Origin: an uncultured Bacteroidales bacterium
GTDB taxonomy: Bacteria > Bacteroidota > Bacteroidia > Bacteroidales > UBA932
Assembly (NCBI GenBank): GCA_900319485.1
Contig: ONOQ01000004.1
Span: forward strand, 1 to 64,000
Direction of reading: 5' to 3'
Length of the DNA: 64,000 nt
Positions within the stretch are counted from its first letter, which is position 1. Every line of letters begins with the position of its first letter. Position numbers and translations under genes: made by a program. Positions 36,523 through 46,078 of the stretch are shown in pieces. Under the pieces are notes generated by a model. That model made no database searches and was not told where the DNA came from. It worked only from the letters and a program-made list of their open reading frames with translations.

Positions 36523-36939
36523 ATGAAAACAATTAAATTATTCGCAATTGCAGCAGCCTGCATCGCACTTTTCGCTTCCTGCACCAAGCCCGGTGAGCAG
36601 AAAGAAGACTACTCCGCTATCCAGAAGCAGCTTATCGGCACATGGGAAGGTGTTAACAAAACCACCGCAACCCTCAACGGACAAGAAATCGATATGGGTT
36701 CAACAAAGGTTGTTCTCACCTTCACTGAAAAAACATTGACCAGGAAAGACGGAGAGGGCCCTGCCACCACCTATGACTATGTGATCAAGAAGAACGACGG
36801 AAAGTATCTCTTCTCCTGCTCATTAAAGGGTGAGGAAATCGGCGCTGTTTGGTTTGAGATCAGCGGAAACACCCTCAGCATCGTAGGTGGAGACGGCACC
36901 TTCGCAATGACTTTCCCCAAGACCCTCACCAAGAAATAG
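36523..36939 (+). CDS. Small lipocalin-like lipoprotein
   Basis: The 138-residue lipoprotein has Cys20 (FASC). The mature part begins with IGTWEGV and continues as alternating strands, the pattern of the lipocalin-like lipoproteins common in Bacteroidetes. The ligand is unknown. It precedes the next envelope gene by 3 bases. Confidence 0.68.
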   Translation: MKTIKLFAIAAACIALFASCTKPGEQKEDYSAIQKQLIGTWEGVNKTTATLNGQEIDMGSTKVVLTFTEKTLTRKDGEGPATTYDYVIKKNDGKYLFSCSLKGEEIGAVWFEISGNTLSIVGGDGTFAMTFPKTLTKK

Positions 36940-36942
36940 TCT

Positions 36943-37389
36943 ATGAAAGCATTGAAATCCATTCTGGCATTGGCTCTGGGGCTCATTTGCACCGGAGCCC
37001 TTGCCCAGAATACCCTCAAGGAGGCAGTTGCTCCCGGCAATAAAGTTTACGTCGAGATCGTGAACGACGCGGAGCACCCCATCCCTCAGGATGAGATTGA
37101 GGACGTCACCAGGGAATTTGCAGCCGCAGGCGCCTGGGAGCGGGTAGATGAAGCTTCTGACGCAGACTTCGTCCTCAGTGTTCAGGCCAAGAAGAAGATG
37201 GTCTTTAACAGCCCCCGCACCTGGCTTACCCCCTCTGTCCTTGACAAGGAAGGCAACGAACTTTGGGAGAGCAAAACCTACAAGGCCGATGCAACCATGT
37301 TCAACGGTTTCCGCAGCACAAGCACCTGCATCAGCACGGTGATAGAGAAAGGCTTCCAGAAAGACCTCTTCAAGAAGGCCGGAAGATAG
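36943..37389 (+). CDS. Secreted periplasmic hypothetical protein
   Basis: The 148-residue product has a cleavable signal (1-21, ending ALA) and no lipobox. The mature part shows an alpha/beta pattern (VYVEIVNDAEHPIPQDEIED, then DADFVLSVQAKKK and a conserved-looking GNELWESKTYKAD). I cannot assign a family. It shares an operon with the lipocalin-like gene and ends just before a shared terminator. Confidence 0.62.
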   Translation: MKALKSILALALGLICTGALAQNTLKEAVAPGNKVYVEIVNDAEHPIPQDEIEDVTREFAAAGAWERVDEASDADFVLSVQAKKKMVFNSPRTWLTPSVLDKEGNELWESKTYKADATMFNGFRSTSTCISTVIEKGFQKDLFKKAGR

Positions 37390-37421
37390 GTTCTATCCGC
37401 ACAGCAAATAGTAGAAACACA

Positions 37422-37456
37422 AAAAAACGCCTCTGAGCATATCAGAGGCGTTTTTT
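37422..37456. terminator. Bidirectional terminator between the secreted-protein gene and tRNA-Ser
   Basis: AAAAAACGCCTCTGA (37422-37436) pairs with TCAGAGGCGTTTTTT (37442-37456) around a 5-base loop. The A-run on one side and T-run on the other let it stop transcription from both directions. It is 32 bases after the upstream stop and directly abuts the tRNA 3' end on the minus strand. Confidence 0.9.
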
Positions 37457-37457
37457 G

Positions 37458-37546
37458 CGGAGGAGGGGGGATTCGAACCCCCGGTACAGAATGACCCGTA
37501 CGGCAGTTTAGCAAACTGCTGGTTTCAGCCACTCACCCACCCCTCC
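37458..37546 (-). tRNA. tRNA-Ser (anticodon GCT)
   Basis: The 89-base minus-strand gene folds as a class II tRNA. The acceptor stem is GGAGGGG with CTCCTCC (one G-T pair). The anticodon stem-loop GCAGT-TTGCTAA-ACTGC gives anticodon GCT, which reads AGC and AGT serine codons. It has a long variable arm (TACGGGTCATTCTGTA) and a T arm with TTCGAAT. The discriminator is G and CCA is not encoded. Confidence 0.96.
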
Positions 37547-37586
37547 GGGCTTAAAGCGTTGAAACTCCCGCGGTGAAGCGGGACTG

Positions 37587-37594
37587 CAAAGATA
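37587..37594 (-). promoter_or_regulatory. -7 promoter box of tRNA-Ser
   Basis: On the minus strand this is TATCTTTG, a perfect match, about 40 bases before the mature tRNA 5' end. It confirms that this box drives stable RNA genes here too. Confidence 0.62.
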
Positions 37595-37635
37595 CGAATT
37601 TTTACTCAAACAGCAAGTTTTTGAAAAATAATTTG

Positions 37636-37643
37636 TAAGTTTA
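37636..37643 (+). promoter_or_regulatory. Possible -7 promoter box of the yhhN gene
   Basis: TAAGTTTA matches TAnnTTTG except at the last base. It lies 20 bases before the ATG at 37664. Confidence 0.4.
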
Positions 37644-37663
37644 GCCAAAATTTGACCGTGTAT

Positions 37664-38338
37664 ATGAAAAAGTCCTGGATCATCCCTGCAGTAGCGCTTG
37701 TCATAGCCGCTCTTGTGAACTTTGTGGCCCGCTGGTTTGGAAACGCCGCAGTGGCGGCAATCGTTAAGCCCGCCCTTCTTCCCCTTATCGCCCTCACAAC
37801 CGTGGCGGCGGCAGGAGGGATGGAATCAAGAACAATCCGTCTTCTTGTCATAGCCCAGCTTCTTGGCGCAGCCGGAGACATCCTCCTCATCCCTGACGGC
37901 TTCCCCACTTTCGCGTGCGGCCTGGTGTGCTTCCTCGTAGGCCACATCTTCTACTGCATAAACTTCGGCGGCCGCAGTTGGAAGGGCCTGAAGCCCGCCC
38001 AGTGGATTCTGGCAGTTGTGGTGATGGTAGCCGCAACCGCAGGCCTTCTTATGGCAATCGGCGTTGAGGGAACCTTCCTGGTGCCGTTTGCAGTGTACGG
38101 AATGATGCTGATGCTCCTTATCTGGAGCGCCCTTGCGGGAGTCCTCCGTGAAAAGAACAAAGCCACCTGGATTATCCTCACCGTGGGTGCCGTGCTCTTC
38201 GCCCTCTCCGACAGCCTCATCGCCGTCCAGACCTTCCACGGCGCCAAAGTGATCCTGGAATTCCTGGTAATGGTAACCTACGTTGCCGCCCAGTGCCTCC
38301 TTGCCTGGGGCGGCGTCCGCCTTTTCAAGGCCCAATAA
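37664..38338 (+). CDS. YhhN-family membrane protein (lysoplasmalogenase-like)
   Basis: The 224-residue inner-membrane protein has about eight hydrophobic helices and the family's polar positions in GAAGDILLIP (about 71-80) and ALSDSLIA (about 182-189). Some YhhN proteins hydrolyse the vinyl-ether bond of lysoplasmalogens. Some anaerobes make plasmalogens, but substrate use is not shown here. ATG 37664 is preferred over TTG 37652 and GTG 37658. It ends 6 bases before the ECF sigma gene and may be co-transcribed with it. Confidence 0.8.
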   Translation: MKKSWIIPAVALVIAALVNFVARWFGNAAVAAIVKPALLPLIALTTVAAAGGMESRTIRLLVIAQLLGAAGDILLIPDGFPTFACGLVCFLVGHIFYCINFGGRSWKGLKPAQWILAVVVMVAATAGLLMAIGVEGTFLVPFAVYGMMLMLLIWSALAGVLREKNKATWIILTVGAVLFALSDSLIAVQTFHGAKVILEFLVMVTYVAAQCLLAWGGVRLFKAQ

Positions 38339-38344
38339 CGGCCC

Positions 38345-38854
38345 ATGCACAGTTTGACGGAACAAATCCGGCGCGGGGACCACAGCGCTTTTGAGCTCTT
38401 CTACCGGATGGAGTTCCTCAACCTTGTGCATTTTGCCGGCTCTTACCTCAAGGATGAGGAAAAAGCCAAGGACATAGCCCAGGAGGCCCTTGCGGTACTC
38501 TGGGAGCATAGACGCAGCCTTGATGAAGGCAAAAACATCCGCGCATACGTATTCACAATCGCAAGGAATAAAACCCTTGATGAGCTCAGGGCACAAAACG
38601 CCCCGGAACTTGAGTACCTTGAAGACAACTCCGTAGATGAGTACATCTCCCGCCTTGAACTCACCCGGCTTATTAAAAACGTCTGGGGCAATCTCCCGCC
38701 CAAAATAAGCAAAACCTTTGCGCTAAGCCGCTCGGAGGGCCTTAAAAACCGGGAGATAGCCCAGAGGGAAGGCATATCGGAAAAGGCAGTGGAATACCGT
38801 ATGCGCGTAGCGCTTGAAAAATTCCGCAAAAACATAAAAAAATATTTAGGGTAA
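38345..38854 (+). CDS. ECF-type RNA polymerase sigma factor (FecI-like)
   Basis: The 169-residue product has sigma region 2 (FELFYRMEFLNLVHFAGSYLKDEEKAKDIAQE) and region 4 (SEGLKNREIAQREGISEKAVEYRMRVALEKFR), the layout of Bacteroidetes ECF factors that control SusCD loci. A FecR-type anti-sigma gene follows after 27 bases, and the downstream SusC has the matching STN domain. It probably transcribes the SusC-to-dsbD genes. Confidence 0.93.
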   Translation: MHSLTEQIRRGDHSAFELFYRMEFLNLVHFAGSYLKDEEKAKDIAQEALAVLWEHRRSLDEGKNIRAYVFTIARNKTLDELRAQNAPELEYLEDNSVDEYISRLELTRLIKNVWGNLPPKISKTFALSRSEGLKNREIAQREGISEKAVEYRMRVALEKFRKNIKKYLG

Positions 38855-38881
38855 AGACCGCTTTGTCCGTATTAATTACGT

Positions 38882-39736
38882 ATGGACAAAGAATTCAACA
38901 AAAAGGTCTTCGAGTCATTCCCTGACTCGGTATGGACGGGGAAAGTCCCCGGGGCCGATTATACCCCCCGCAGAACAAACGTATTGAAGTTGGTTTTTGA
39001 GACCGTTGCGGCAGCCTGCATCGTGTTTACGGTCATAACCCTCCTGAGAAAGCAGCCCCGGGAGGCGGAACCTCAGGTGAGGGCCGTTCAGTCTGAGATA
39101 GTGTATACTGTCAACAATGCAGTCCGCGCCAATATGGTGCTCCCAGACAGCACCGTCGTCATACTCAACTGCGGCAGCCGCATCAAGTTGGATCCTTACT
39201 TCGGCAAGACCAACCGTATCGTCTATCTTGACGGAGAAGCCCTGTTTGACGTTCGCAGGGAGCGCACCATGCCATTTATCATAAACACCCCCCAGGGCGT
39301 TGAGGTAAAGGTTACCGGCACAAAGTTCAATCTGAACTGTTACTCTGACAACACTCTCTTTGACCTTACCCTTCTTAAGGGTTCCGTGGAGGTGACCACA
39401 AGCAAGAAAGAAGTCCTGAGGGTGAGGCCGTCGGAGCAGATTCTCATAAAGGACGGCTTCCTCAACATTTCCAGAATCGAAGAGCCTGAAGAGGAACTTG
39501 ACTGGACTGAAGGCATCCTGAGTTTCAACCATACATCAATGAAGGAGGCCATCCAACGCATGGAAAAATGGTACGGAGTCCGGATCAATGTGGAGGATGA
39601 CAAGGTTTACCACAATTCAATCACGGGAGAATTCCGCTCGGAGCCCATAGAGGAAGTCCTTCATCTTATCTGCCTTACCTCCCGCCTCAGTTACACCATC
39701 ACAGACAAAACCATAACAATCCGCCCTGCCAAATGA
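38882..39736 (+). CDS. FecR-family anti-sigma regulator
   Basis: The 284-residue single-pass protein has a short cytoplasmic N-terminus, one membrane helix (about 37-55), a periplasmic FecR domain (about 95-200, with the LDGEALFDV and VTGTKFNLNCY segments) and a C-terminal DUF4974 domain (about 205-284). It should hold the ECF sigma factor inactive until the STN domain of the cognate SusC signals substrate. Its stop overlaps the susC start by ATGA. Confidence 0.92.
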   Translation: MDKEFNKKVFESFPDSVWTGKVPGADYTPRRTNVLKLVFETVAAACIVFTVITLLRKQPREAEPQVRAVQSEIVYTVNNAVRANMVLPDSTVVILNCGSRIKLDPYFGKTNRIVYLDGEALFDVRRERTMPFIINTPQGVEVKVTGTKFNLNCYSDNTLFDLTLLKGSVEVTTSKKEVLRVRPSEQILIKDGFLNISRIEEPEEELDWTEGILSFNHTSMKEAIQRMEKWYGVRINVEDDKVYHNSITGEFRSEPIEEVLHLICLTSRLSYTITDKTITIRPAK

Positions 39737-42700
39737 GAAAACTAGCCATACTCCTCACGGCGCTTGCCCTCCTTGTTCCGGCTGCGCTGAGGGCCCAGGG
39801 CGCCATTACCGTCGTGGCCACCAACGAGCCCCTCTCAACGGTGCTGAAACTCATATCGGCGCAGACAGAATATAGTTTCGTGTACAACACTGACCTCATT
39901 GACACCTCGCGCAAAATTACCATCGCCGTGAGCAGTGACAGTATAGAGGACGTGCTGGATTCACTGTCGGCCGTATGTGGCATAAAATACACAATTGTAG
40001 GCAAGCAGATTGCCTTTTCCGTACCGGAGCCTGAGGCCCCCAAGGCCGACGGAAAGGCCAGGACGCGAACCATCAGGGGGCTTGTCACGGACGAATCCGG
40101 AGAACCCCTTGCCGGGGCCGATGTTTACGTTGCCCTCACACGCACGGGCGTCTACACTGATATGAACGGCCGCTACAGCATAGAACTTCCGGACAACCCC
40201 GACACCGAACTTACCTTTGATTTTATCGGGATGGAGCCGGCGGTCCGGAGGATAGGCAGCCACAGCACCATAAACGTGATGCTCTACAGCCAGGCCAGCG
40301 TCCTGAACCAGTCCGTGGTGACAGGTTATCAGACCATCTCCAGGGAGCGTTCCGCGGGCGCTTTCGCCAGCGTTTCCGGTGCCACGGTGAGGGACCAGGC
40401 CAACATCCACGGCAGCGTCCTCAGAAGCCTTGAAGGATCGGCCGCAGGCCTCAGCGTTTCAGAAACCGCCGATGGTGTCACCTACCTTATCCGCGGCGTT
40501 TCCTCCATCAACTCAAAGAGGGAGCCCCTCTTCATAGTTGACGGTGTGGCCATGACCCGCGAGCAGATGGACAAGATGCTCAACCCCAACGACGTAGAGA
40601 GCATCAACTTCCTCAAGGACGCCACCGCTGCCTCCATCTGGGGAGCGCAGGCCGCCAATGGCGTCATAGTAGTCACCACCAAAAAAGGCCGCAGCGGAGA
40701 CCTCCGCATCAACTACAACGGCAGTTTCACCTTCAAGGGGAAGCCGGACTGGAAGTATATGGATATGATGGACAGCCAAAGGTTCATTGAAACGGCCGTT
40801 GAGGTATTCGACCCCCAGACCTACAAGTGGGCCGATGTCCAGGGCAACACCTACGGCACCGGCAACGCCTACAGGGTAACCTACCCGCACGAATACCCCC
40901 TGTACCGCTATTATATAGGAGAAATCTCCCTGGCCGAGAGGGATGCGGCACTGGCCGCCCTTGCCGCCGTCAACGGCCGCCGGGAGTATGAGAAATACTT
41001 TATGTCCGACGCCTACCTTATGAACCACTCGGTGTCATTCTCCGGAGGGTCGGAAATAAGCAATTTCTACGTGTCCTTGGAGTACCAGAGGGAAAAGGGC
41101 GTGAACAAGGACAGTGAAAACGAGTATCGCCTCTTCTTCCGTGACGGGCTCAAACTGGCAAGCTGGTTGGACCTTGACATATCGGCCCATCTGTTTTACT
41201 CAAACTCAAAAGCCTACACCCGGTCCCACGCGCTCCCGGACCTCCCCTATATGAGTTATTACGGTCAGGACGGCAAGGAACTCTCTCTCACCAATTACGT
41301 AATGACAGACGCCTACAGGCAGTCCATAGAGGGCATAACGGGGATAGGCCTCAATTATTTCCCGGTGTCGGACTATCTTAGCTGCCCCGTCACGGAGAAA
41401 ACCCTTGGCGCCAACGCCAATGCCGGCCTTACCATAAAATTCGCCCCCTGGATAAGTTATGAAGGCAGATTCCAGTACTCCCTCACAAAGGGCAGCGGAG
41501 AAACATACCTTTCTCAGGACAGTTTCGGCGTGCGCATAGAAAGGGCGCAGGGAACCGGCTCTGACGGCACCCAGTACCTGCCTTCGTCCGGCGGCCATTT
41601 CACCGCCTCCAACACAGATATGACGTCCTACACCGTAAGGAACCAGGTGAACGTGGACAAAACTCTGGGGAAGGCCGATATCCACCGCATCACGGGTGTC
41701 GCCGGCTTTGAGATAAGCAGCCGTAAGACCGGCTCCAACAGCACCTTCCTCCGGGGATACGATATGCAGACAATGCAGCACATCTTCTACGACGATTATT
41801 TCCTCAACATGACCGGCGTGAAGAATCCCGCCCTCCCTTCATTCGCGGCATCGTCAACCAATACCTTCGACCCCAACAACTACAGCCAGTCAGAAACCGA
41901 ATACCGCTTTGTGTCAATGTATGCAAATGCGGCATATACGCTCCTTGACAAATACTCCCTCAACGCCAGCATCCGCGTAGACCAGTCAAACCTGTTCGGC
42001 TCAGATCCCAGCGTCCAGTTCAAGCCCATCTGGAGTACGGGCGTCATCTGGAATATGGCTAAAGAGGACTTCATGTCCCGGGCCTCCCGCTGGCTCAACA
42101 GGCTCAATCTCCGCGCCAGTTTCGGCTATGCCGGCAATTCGCCGGATCCAGGTCAGGGAGGCCCCTACAACATCCTTTCTTCCGTGACGGAGGCCAATTA
42201 CAGCAGGTTCGGCCTTGGATATGTGGTGGTAACCCCCGCCAACGACAAGCTCTCCTGGGAAAAGACCCGGATTCTGAACCTGGGCGTAGACTGGGCCGTG
42301 CTTGACAACCGGCTCAGCGGAGAGGTTGACTTCTATCACAAGTATACCACCAACCTCCTTGGAAACGCCCCCGTAGACCCCACAACCGGTTTCACAACGG
42401 TCCTGTCCAATATCGGCACAATGACAAATGCCGGCGTGGAGTTCACCATAAACAGCACCAACATAACAGCAGGCCTGTTTGGCTGGTATACGGATTTCAA
42501 CATCACCTTCAACAAGAATAAATTAGTGCAGATGTACGTGGAGCCACCCACATCGCCCTACCGTATGATAGAGTACGACTACTGGGAGGGATACCCCTAC
42601 GGGACGGTTTTCTCCTACCGCTGGGCAGGGCTTGACCCCGCCGACGGCATGCCCCGCATCTACAATACCGCCGGGGAAGCCAGGCGCTCCATAACTGATA

Positions 42701-43248
42701 TTGATACCTCCGATGCCGTAAAGTACGCGGGGACCACGGTTCCTCCGGTGTTCGGCTCCCTGAACAATGTCTTCCGCTACGGGAACTGGGACCTTGCGGT
42801 GTCCTTCATCTTCAACCTTGGCCACGTACTTAGAAACGACGTAAACTCAACCTACTCCTACCGTCTGGGCGGCAACCTCCATAACGACTTTGCCAGGCGC
42901 TGGAGAAAGCCCGGGGACGAGACTTTCACCAACGTTCCCGCCTACTATTCCCTGAGGAATACGTCTATCAACGAGACTGACGTCCTTCTGCTTTACAGAT
43001 ATGCCGATATCAATGTGCTGCCGGCCTCCTACTTCAAACTCAGGGAGGTCTCCCTGGGCTACATGCTGCCTGCGCCGGCCTGCAAGGCCCTCCACATCGA
43101 GACGGCAACGGTGCGCCTTCAGGCCTCCAACCTTGCCACCATCGCCTTCAACGGAGAGGGGATAGACCCCGAGGCTTTCTCTTTCAGGGGCAGCAGGTCC
43201 GACAAATTCTTCCCTTACATATCGGCTAGCATAAACGTAGAATTCTAG
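39733..43248 (+). CDS. SusC/RagA-family transporter with N-terminal STN signalling domain
   Basis: The 1171-residue outer-membrane transporter has a signal peptide (1-22), then an STN domain (about 25-97) that contacts the FecR protein in the periplasm. It continues with a carboxypeptidase-like domain (about 110-190), a plug (DGVAMTREQMDKML, then LKDATAASIWGAQAANG) and a long barrel. The STN domain sets it apart from the first SusC of this window and ties it to the ECF/FecR pair directly upstream. susD follows after 3 bases. Arg codons here are more mixed than in the first SusC, which fits lower or conditional expression. Confidence 0.94.
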   Translation: MRKLAILLTALALLVPAALRAQGAITVVATNEPLSTVLKLISAQTEYSFVYNTDLIDTSRKITIAVSSDSIEDVLDSLSAVCGIKYTIVGKQIAFSVPEPEAPKADGKARTRTIRGLVTDESGEPLAGADVYVALTRTGVYTDMNGRYSIELPDNPDTELTFDFIGMEPAVRRIGSHSTINVMLYSQASVLNQSVVTGYQTISRERSAGAFASVSGATVRDQANIHGSVLRSLEGSAAGLSVSETADGVTYLIRGVSSINSKREPLFIVDGVAMTREQMDKMLNPNDVESINFLKDATAASIWGAQAANGVIVVTTKKGRSGDLRINYNGSFTFKGKPDWKYMDMMDSQRFIETAVEVFDPQTYKWADVQGNTYGTGNAYRVTYPHEYPLYRYYIGEISLAERDAALAALAAVNGRREYEKYFMSDAYLMNHSVSFSGGSEISNFYVSLEYQREKGVNKDSENEYRLFFRDGLKLASWLDLDISAHLFYSNSKAYTRSHALPDLPYMSYYGQDGKELSLTNYVMTDAYRQSIEGITGIGLNYFPVSDYLSCPVTEKTLGANANAGLTIKFAPWISYEGRFQYSLTKGSGETYLSQDSFGVRIERAQGTGSDGTQYLPSSGGHFTASNTDMTSYTVRNQVNVDKTLGKADIHRITGVAGFEISSRKTGSNSTFLRGYDMQTMQHIFYDDYFLNMTGVKNPALPSFAASSTNTFDPNNYSQSETEYRFVSMYANAAYTLLDKYSLNASIRVDQSNLFGSDPSVQFKPIWSTGVIWNMAKEDFMSRASRWLNRLNLRASFGYAGNSPDPGQGGPYNILSSVTEANYSRFGLGYVVVTPANDKLSWEKTRILNLGVDWAVLDNRLSGEVDFYHKYTTNLLGNAPVDPTTGFTTVLSNIGTMTNAGVEFTINSTNITAGLFGWYTDFNITFNKNKLVQMYVEPPTSPYRMIEYDYWEGYPYGTVFSYRWAGLDPADGMPRIYNTAGEARRSITDIDTSDAVKYAGTTVPPVFGSLNNVFRYGNWDLAVSFIFNLGHVLRNDVNSTYSYRLGGNLHNDFARRWRKPGDETFTNVPAYYSLRNTSINETDVLLLYRYADINVLPASYFKLREVSLGYMLPAPACKALHIETATVRLQASNLATIAFNGEGIDPEAFSFRGSRSDKFFPYISASINVEF

Positions 43249-43251
43249 GGT

Positions 43252-44643
43252 ATGAAAAAGACTCTCATCATATTGGCATCGGCCCTGCTCCTTGGGTCCT
43301 GCACATCCTTCCTTGACGTAAAACCCCGCGGCTATGACATAGCATCCCGCGTAGAACACTACGAGGGCCTTCTTTACGGCACCAATCTGGCTATGCTCAA
43401 TACGTCCTACCCTTATATGAGCATGGAAACGTATACTGACGTCGACGGCTACGGCAACGCTTACAGCCAGATAGGAAACCACGTATGCAACGCCTACAAG
43501 TGGAACCCTGACGTCTACCGCGAAGACGAGATCTGCGGAGAGTGGAACTGCTTCACCACCATCCTGTACAACTGCAACGTGGTCATCTCGGAGGTAATGA
43601 ATGCCCAGAACGGCACGGAGGAGGAAAAACTGGCAATACAGTCGGAGGCACGCATGCTCCGCGCCTGGTGCACCTTCATGATGTCCACTTTCTTTGGGGA
43701 AGTGCCCATCGTGAAAGTGGCGTCAACCATAGACAACCACTTTGAACTCAGCAGCGTAGAAGAGGTCAATGAATTCATAGTGAAGGAGATGGGAGAGTCC
43801 GTGGAGCACCTGAAAGATGTCCCGGAGCATTATCTGAGGATATTCAGGCCCAGCGGCTATGGCATCTATGGCAAGGTCCTGTTTATGCAGGGCCGCTACA
43901 AGGAAGCCGCCGTCCAGCTCAAAAAATGCCTTGATCTGCTGGAGGGCCAGCCGGGCATACATCTGATAGATTATAGGCCCCTTATGGATGCGGGCGGAGA
44001 CATTGACTACGTTGTCAGGGCCGATGTAAACCCGGAGAAACTCTTCTGCGTGATGGATATGCCCCGCCTCTGGGCCAGCGTGTACTCTTCAATGTACGGA
44101 CTCCTTATGTTCGGCGTGCGGAACAGCCTTCTGGAGCGTTTCTACCCGGATCTGAGGGACTGCCGCCTGGCCTTCCTTTCGGCCGTTTCAAACGGCACAA
44201 GCGCATATAAGAAATATGCGGCCAAGGAAACATATGCGGCCAATATGAGCAACATCACCACCAACATCGGCCTTGACCTGTCTGAGGTTTACACTATGCT
44301 GGCCGAATCCCTTGCCCGCGAAGGGGAGACGGCCGATGCCGCAGACCTTTTGCTTGAACTGCGCAAAAACCGTATGGACGACGGCCACGCCGCCATCCCG
44401 GCAACGGTTGTCACGGCCGACGATTACGTACGCTTCGCCTTTGAAGAGCGGATGAGAGAGCAGTTTGGCTTCGGCACCAGTTGGTTTGATATGAAACGCC
44501 TCTGGAGTGACCCTCTTTTCCAGGACCTCAAGCCACTGTACCTGCACACTGTAGGGGAAGAGACATATACATTCTCCGAGGATGCCCTTTATATCCATTA
44601 TCCTCCAACCGTGCTTTCATGGCACCCTGAATATGCAAAATAA
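43252..44643 (+). CDS. SusD/RagB-family surface lipoprotein
   Basis: The 463-residue lipoprotein has Cys17 (GSC) followed by TSFLDVKP, the standard SusD start. Helical TPR-like segments follow (EEEKLAIQSEARMLRAWCTFMM near residues 125-145), ending in the RagB C-terminal FEERMREQFGFGTSWFDMKRLW pattern. It forms the lid of the STN-type SusC. The substrate is not evident: no glycoside hydrolase or polysaccharide lyase gene is nearby, which argues against a polysaccharide locus. Confidence 0.92.
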   Translation: MKKTLIILASALLLGSCTSFLDVKPRGYDIASRVEHYEGLLYGTNLAMLNTSYPYMSMETYTDVDGYGNAYSQIGNHVCNAYKWNPDVYREDEICGEWNCFTTILYNCNVVISEVMNAQNGTEEEKLAIQSEARMLRAWCTFMMSTFFGEVPIVKVASTIDNHFELSSVEEVNEFIVKEMGESVEHLKDVPEHYLRIFRPSGYGIYGKVLFMQGRYKEAAVQLKKCLDLLEGQPGIHLIDYRPLMDAGGDIDYVVRADVNPEKLFCVMDMPRLWASVYSSMYGLLMFGVRNSLLERFYPDLRDCRLAFLSAVSNGTSAYKKYAAKETYAANMSNITTNIGLDLSEVYTMLAESLAREGETADAADLLLELRKNRMDDGHAAIPATVVTADDYVRFAFEERMREQFGFGTSWFDMKRLWSDPLFQDLKPLYLHTVGEETYTFSEDALYIHYPPTVLSWHPEYAK

Positions 44644-44671
44644 TAACTAACTAATTATAACTCAGATTATT

Positions 44672-46075
44672 ATGAAAAAAATGAAAATCTTTGCAGCCAT
44701 GGCTACCGCTGCTTGCCTGTGGGCCTGCACAAAACCCGACGCCAACACCCCCGGAGGAAACAATACCCCCGGCGGAAAAGAGCAGGAAACGGAAGTCACA
44801 CTTACCGTTTCTCCCGCTTCCGTGGAGTTTGATGCCGAAGGCGCAGTCCGCCGTGTATCCGTAACTACCAACCAGCCAGACTACACAGTAACAGGTAATC
44901 CCGACTGGCTGGCACTTGACAAGAACGGTGCCGAAGTAACCCTCACAGCCGCCGCAAATACCGTGAACCAGCCCCGCACCTGCACCCTGACTTTCAAGGC
45001 AGGGGAGAAGACAGCAACCGTAGCGGTAAGCCAGAAGGCCGGCAGTCCTTTCGATGGTTTCAGCAACTGCAGTTCCGCAGTCCTTGAGTATACGGGAAAC
45101 ACCCTCTATCAGTTTATGAAGCCCACAGAAGAGGATTATGGCGGGGCGGCTCTCCTTGTGCTTTCCGACGAGGATGAAAACCATCTTGTACTTTGGATCT
45201 ACACAGACCTCTTCGCTTCCGAGGAAGAAGTAAGCCTAACCCCCGGCATCTACACAAAGGGCAGCGACGACTATCTTGGACTGAAACTTGCCGCCAAGAA
45301 ACTTACCTTTATGCCCGGCGCCGCTTCAAACTTGGACGACGAAGACTATGTTGCCGGTTGCTATTATGCCTATCCCGTTGATGCAGAAACCTCCGTCTCC
45401 ATCCCTCTCGTAGACGGCACCATTGAAGTAGTTGCAGGCAACGACGGCACATACACGATCAAGGCCGACATGAAGGATGAGGCCGGCAAGTCCTACAAGT
45501 ATGCCTATCAGGGTGAGGTTGAAATTGACGCCGAAGGCGCCGGATATCCCGGTAACTCCGACAGGATAGATCCCACCCAGAACATCTTCTCCGTCCAGTG
45601 CTACTACTATGGAGACCGTTACGAGAAGGGCACTTCAAACTTCGAACTCTATCTCTATTCCGGTGACGAAGAAAACTATGCGATGACCGTTTTCCAGTTC
45701 AGCACGCCCGCGGTAGATTTTTCAGAGAACATTGACCTGACAGGCACATATTCAACTCCCGGCGAGCCCGAGGAAGGTCAGGAGCCTCAGGATCCCTATG
45801 CGGCGGGAATGCTTGTTCCCGGCGCCTTGACAGAGATTATTCCCGGATTCAGCATGCCCTCCGGAACTTATGTGATGTACGCCCCGGGAGACTATACCAT
45901 CTGCGACGCTTATGGTTCCCTGTCCCTCACCAGGCAGCCGGACGGCAAGTACACTATCCTTTCCATGCTTATGTCCCAGTCTGAAGAAATGGTAATGTTC
46001 GTAGGTGAAAACTTCTCCGGAATCCAGAACCTTGAAGTTGAATTCATTGACGGCACAGCCGAAGGAGACGATTAA
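44672..46075 (+). CDS. Surface lipoprotein with BACON domain
   Basis: The 467-residue lipoprotein has Cys19 (LWAC) and a Pro/Gly/Asn-rich spacer. A BACON domain follows (about 45-125; TLTVSPASVEFDAEG and TLTFKAGEKTATVAVSQ), then a long beta-rich region with many acidic and aromatic residues. BACON domains are thought to bind carbohydrate or mucin-like ligands, or to act as spacers. Its place after SusD suggests it is the locus-specific surface binder. The C-terminal part matches nothing I recognise. Confidence 0.78.
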   Translation: MKKMKIFAAMATAACLWACTKPDANTPGGNNTPGGKEQETEVTLTVSPASVEFDAEGAVRRVSVTTNQPDYTVTGNPDWLALDKNGAEVTLTAAANTVNQPRTCTLTFKAGEKTATVAVSQKAGSPFDGFSNCSSAVLEYTGNTLYQFMKPTEEDYGGAALLVLSDEDENHLVLWIYTDLFASEEEVSLTPGIYTKGSDDYLGLKLAAKKLTFMPGAASNLDDEDYVAGCYYAYPVDAETSVSIPLVDGTIEVVAGNDGTYTIKADMKDEAGKSYKYAYQGEVEIDAEGAGYPGNSDRIDPTQNIFSVQCYYYGDRYEKGTSNFELYLYSGDEENYAMTVFQFSTPAVDFSENIDLTGTYSTPGEPEEGQEPQDPYAAGMLVPGALTEIIPGFSMPSGTYVMYAPGDYTICDAYGSLSLTRQPDGKYTILSMLMSQSEEMVMFVGENFSGIQNLEVEFIDGTAEGDD

Positions 46076-46078
46076 ACA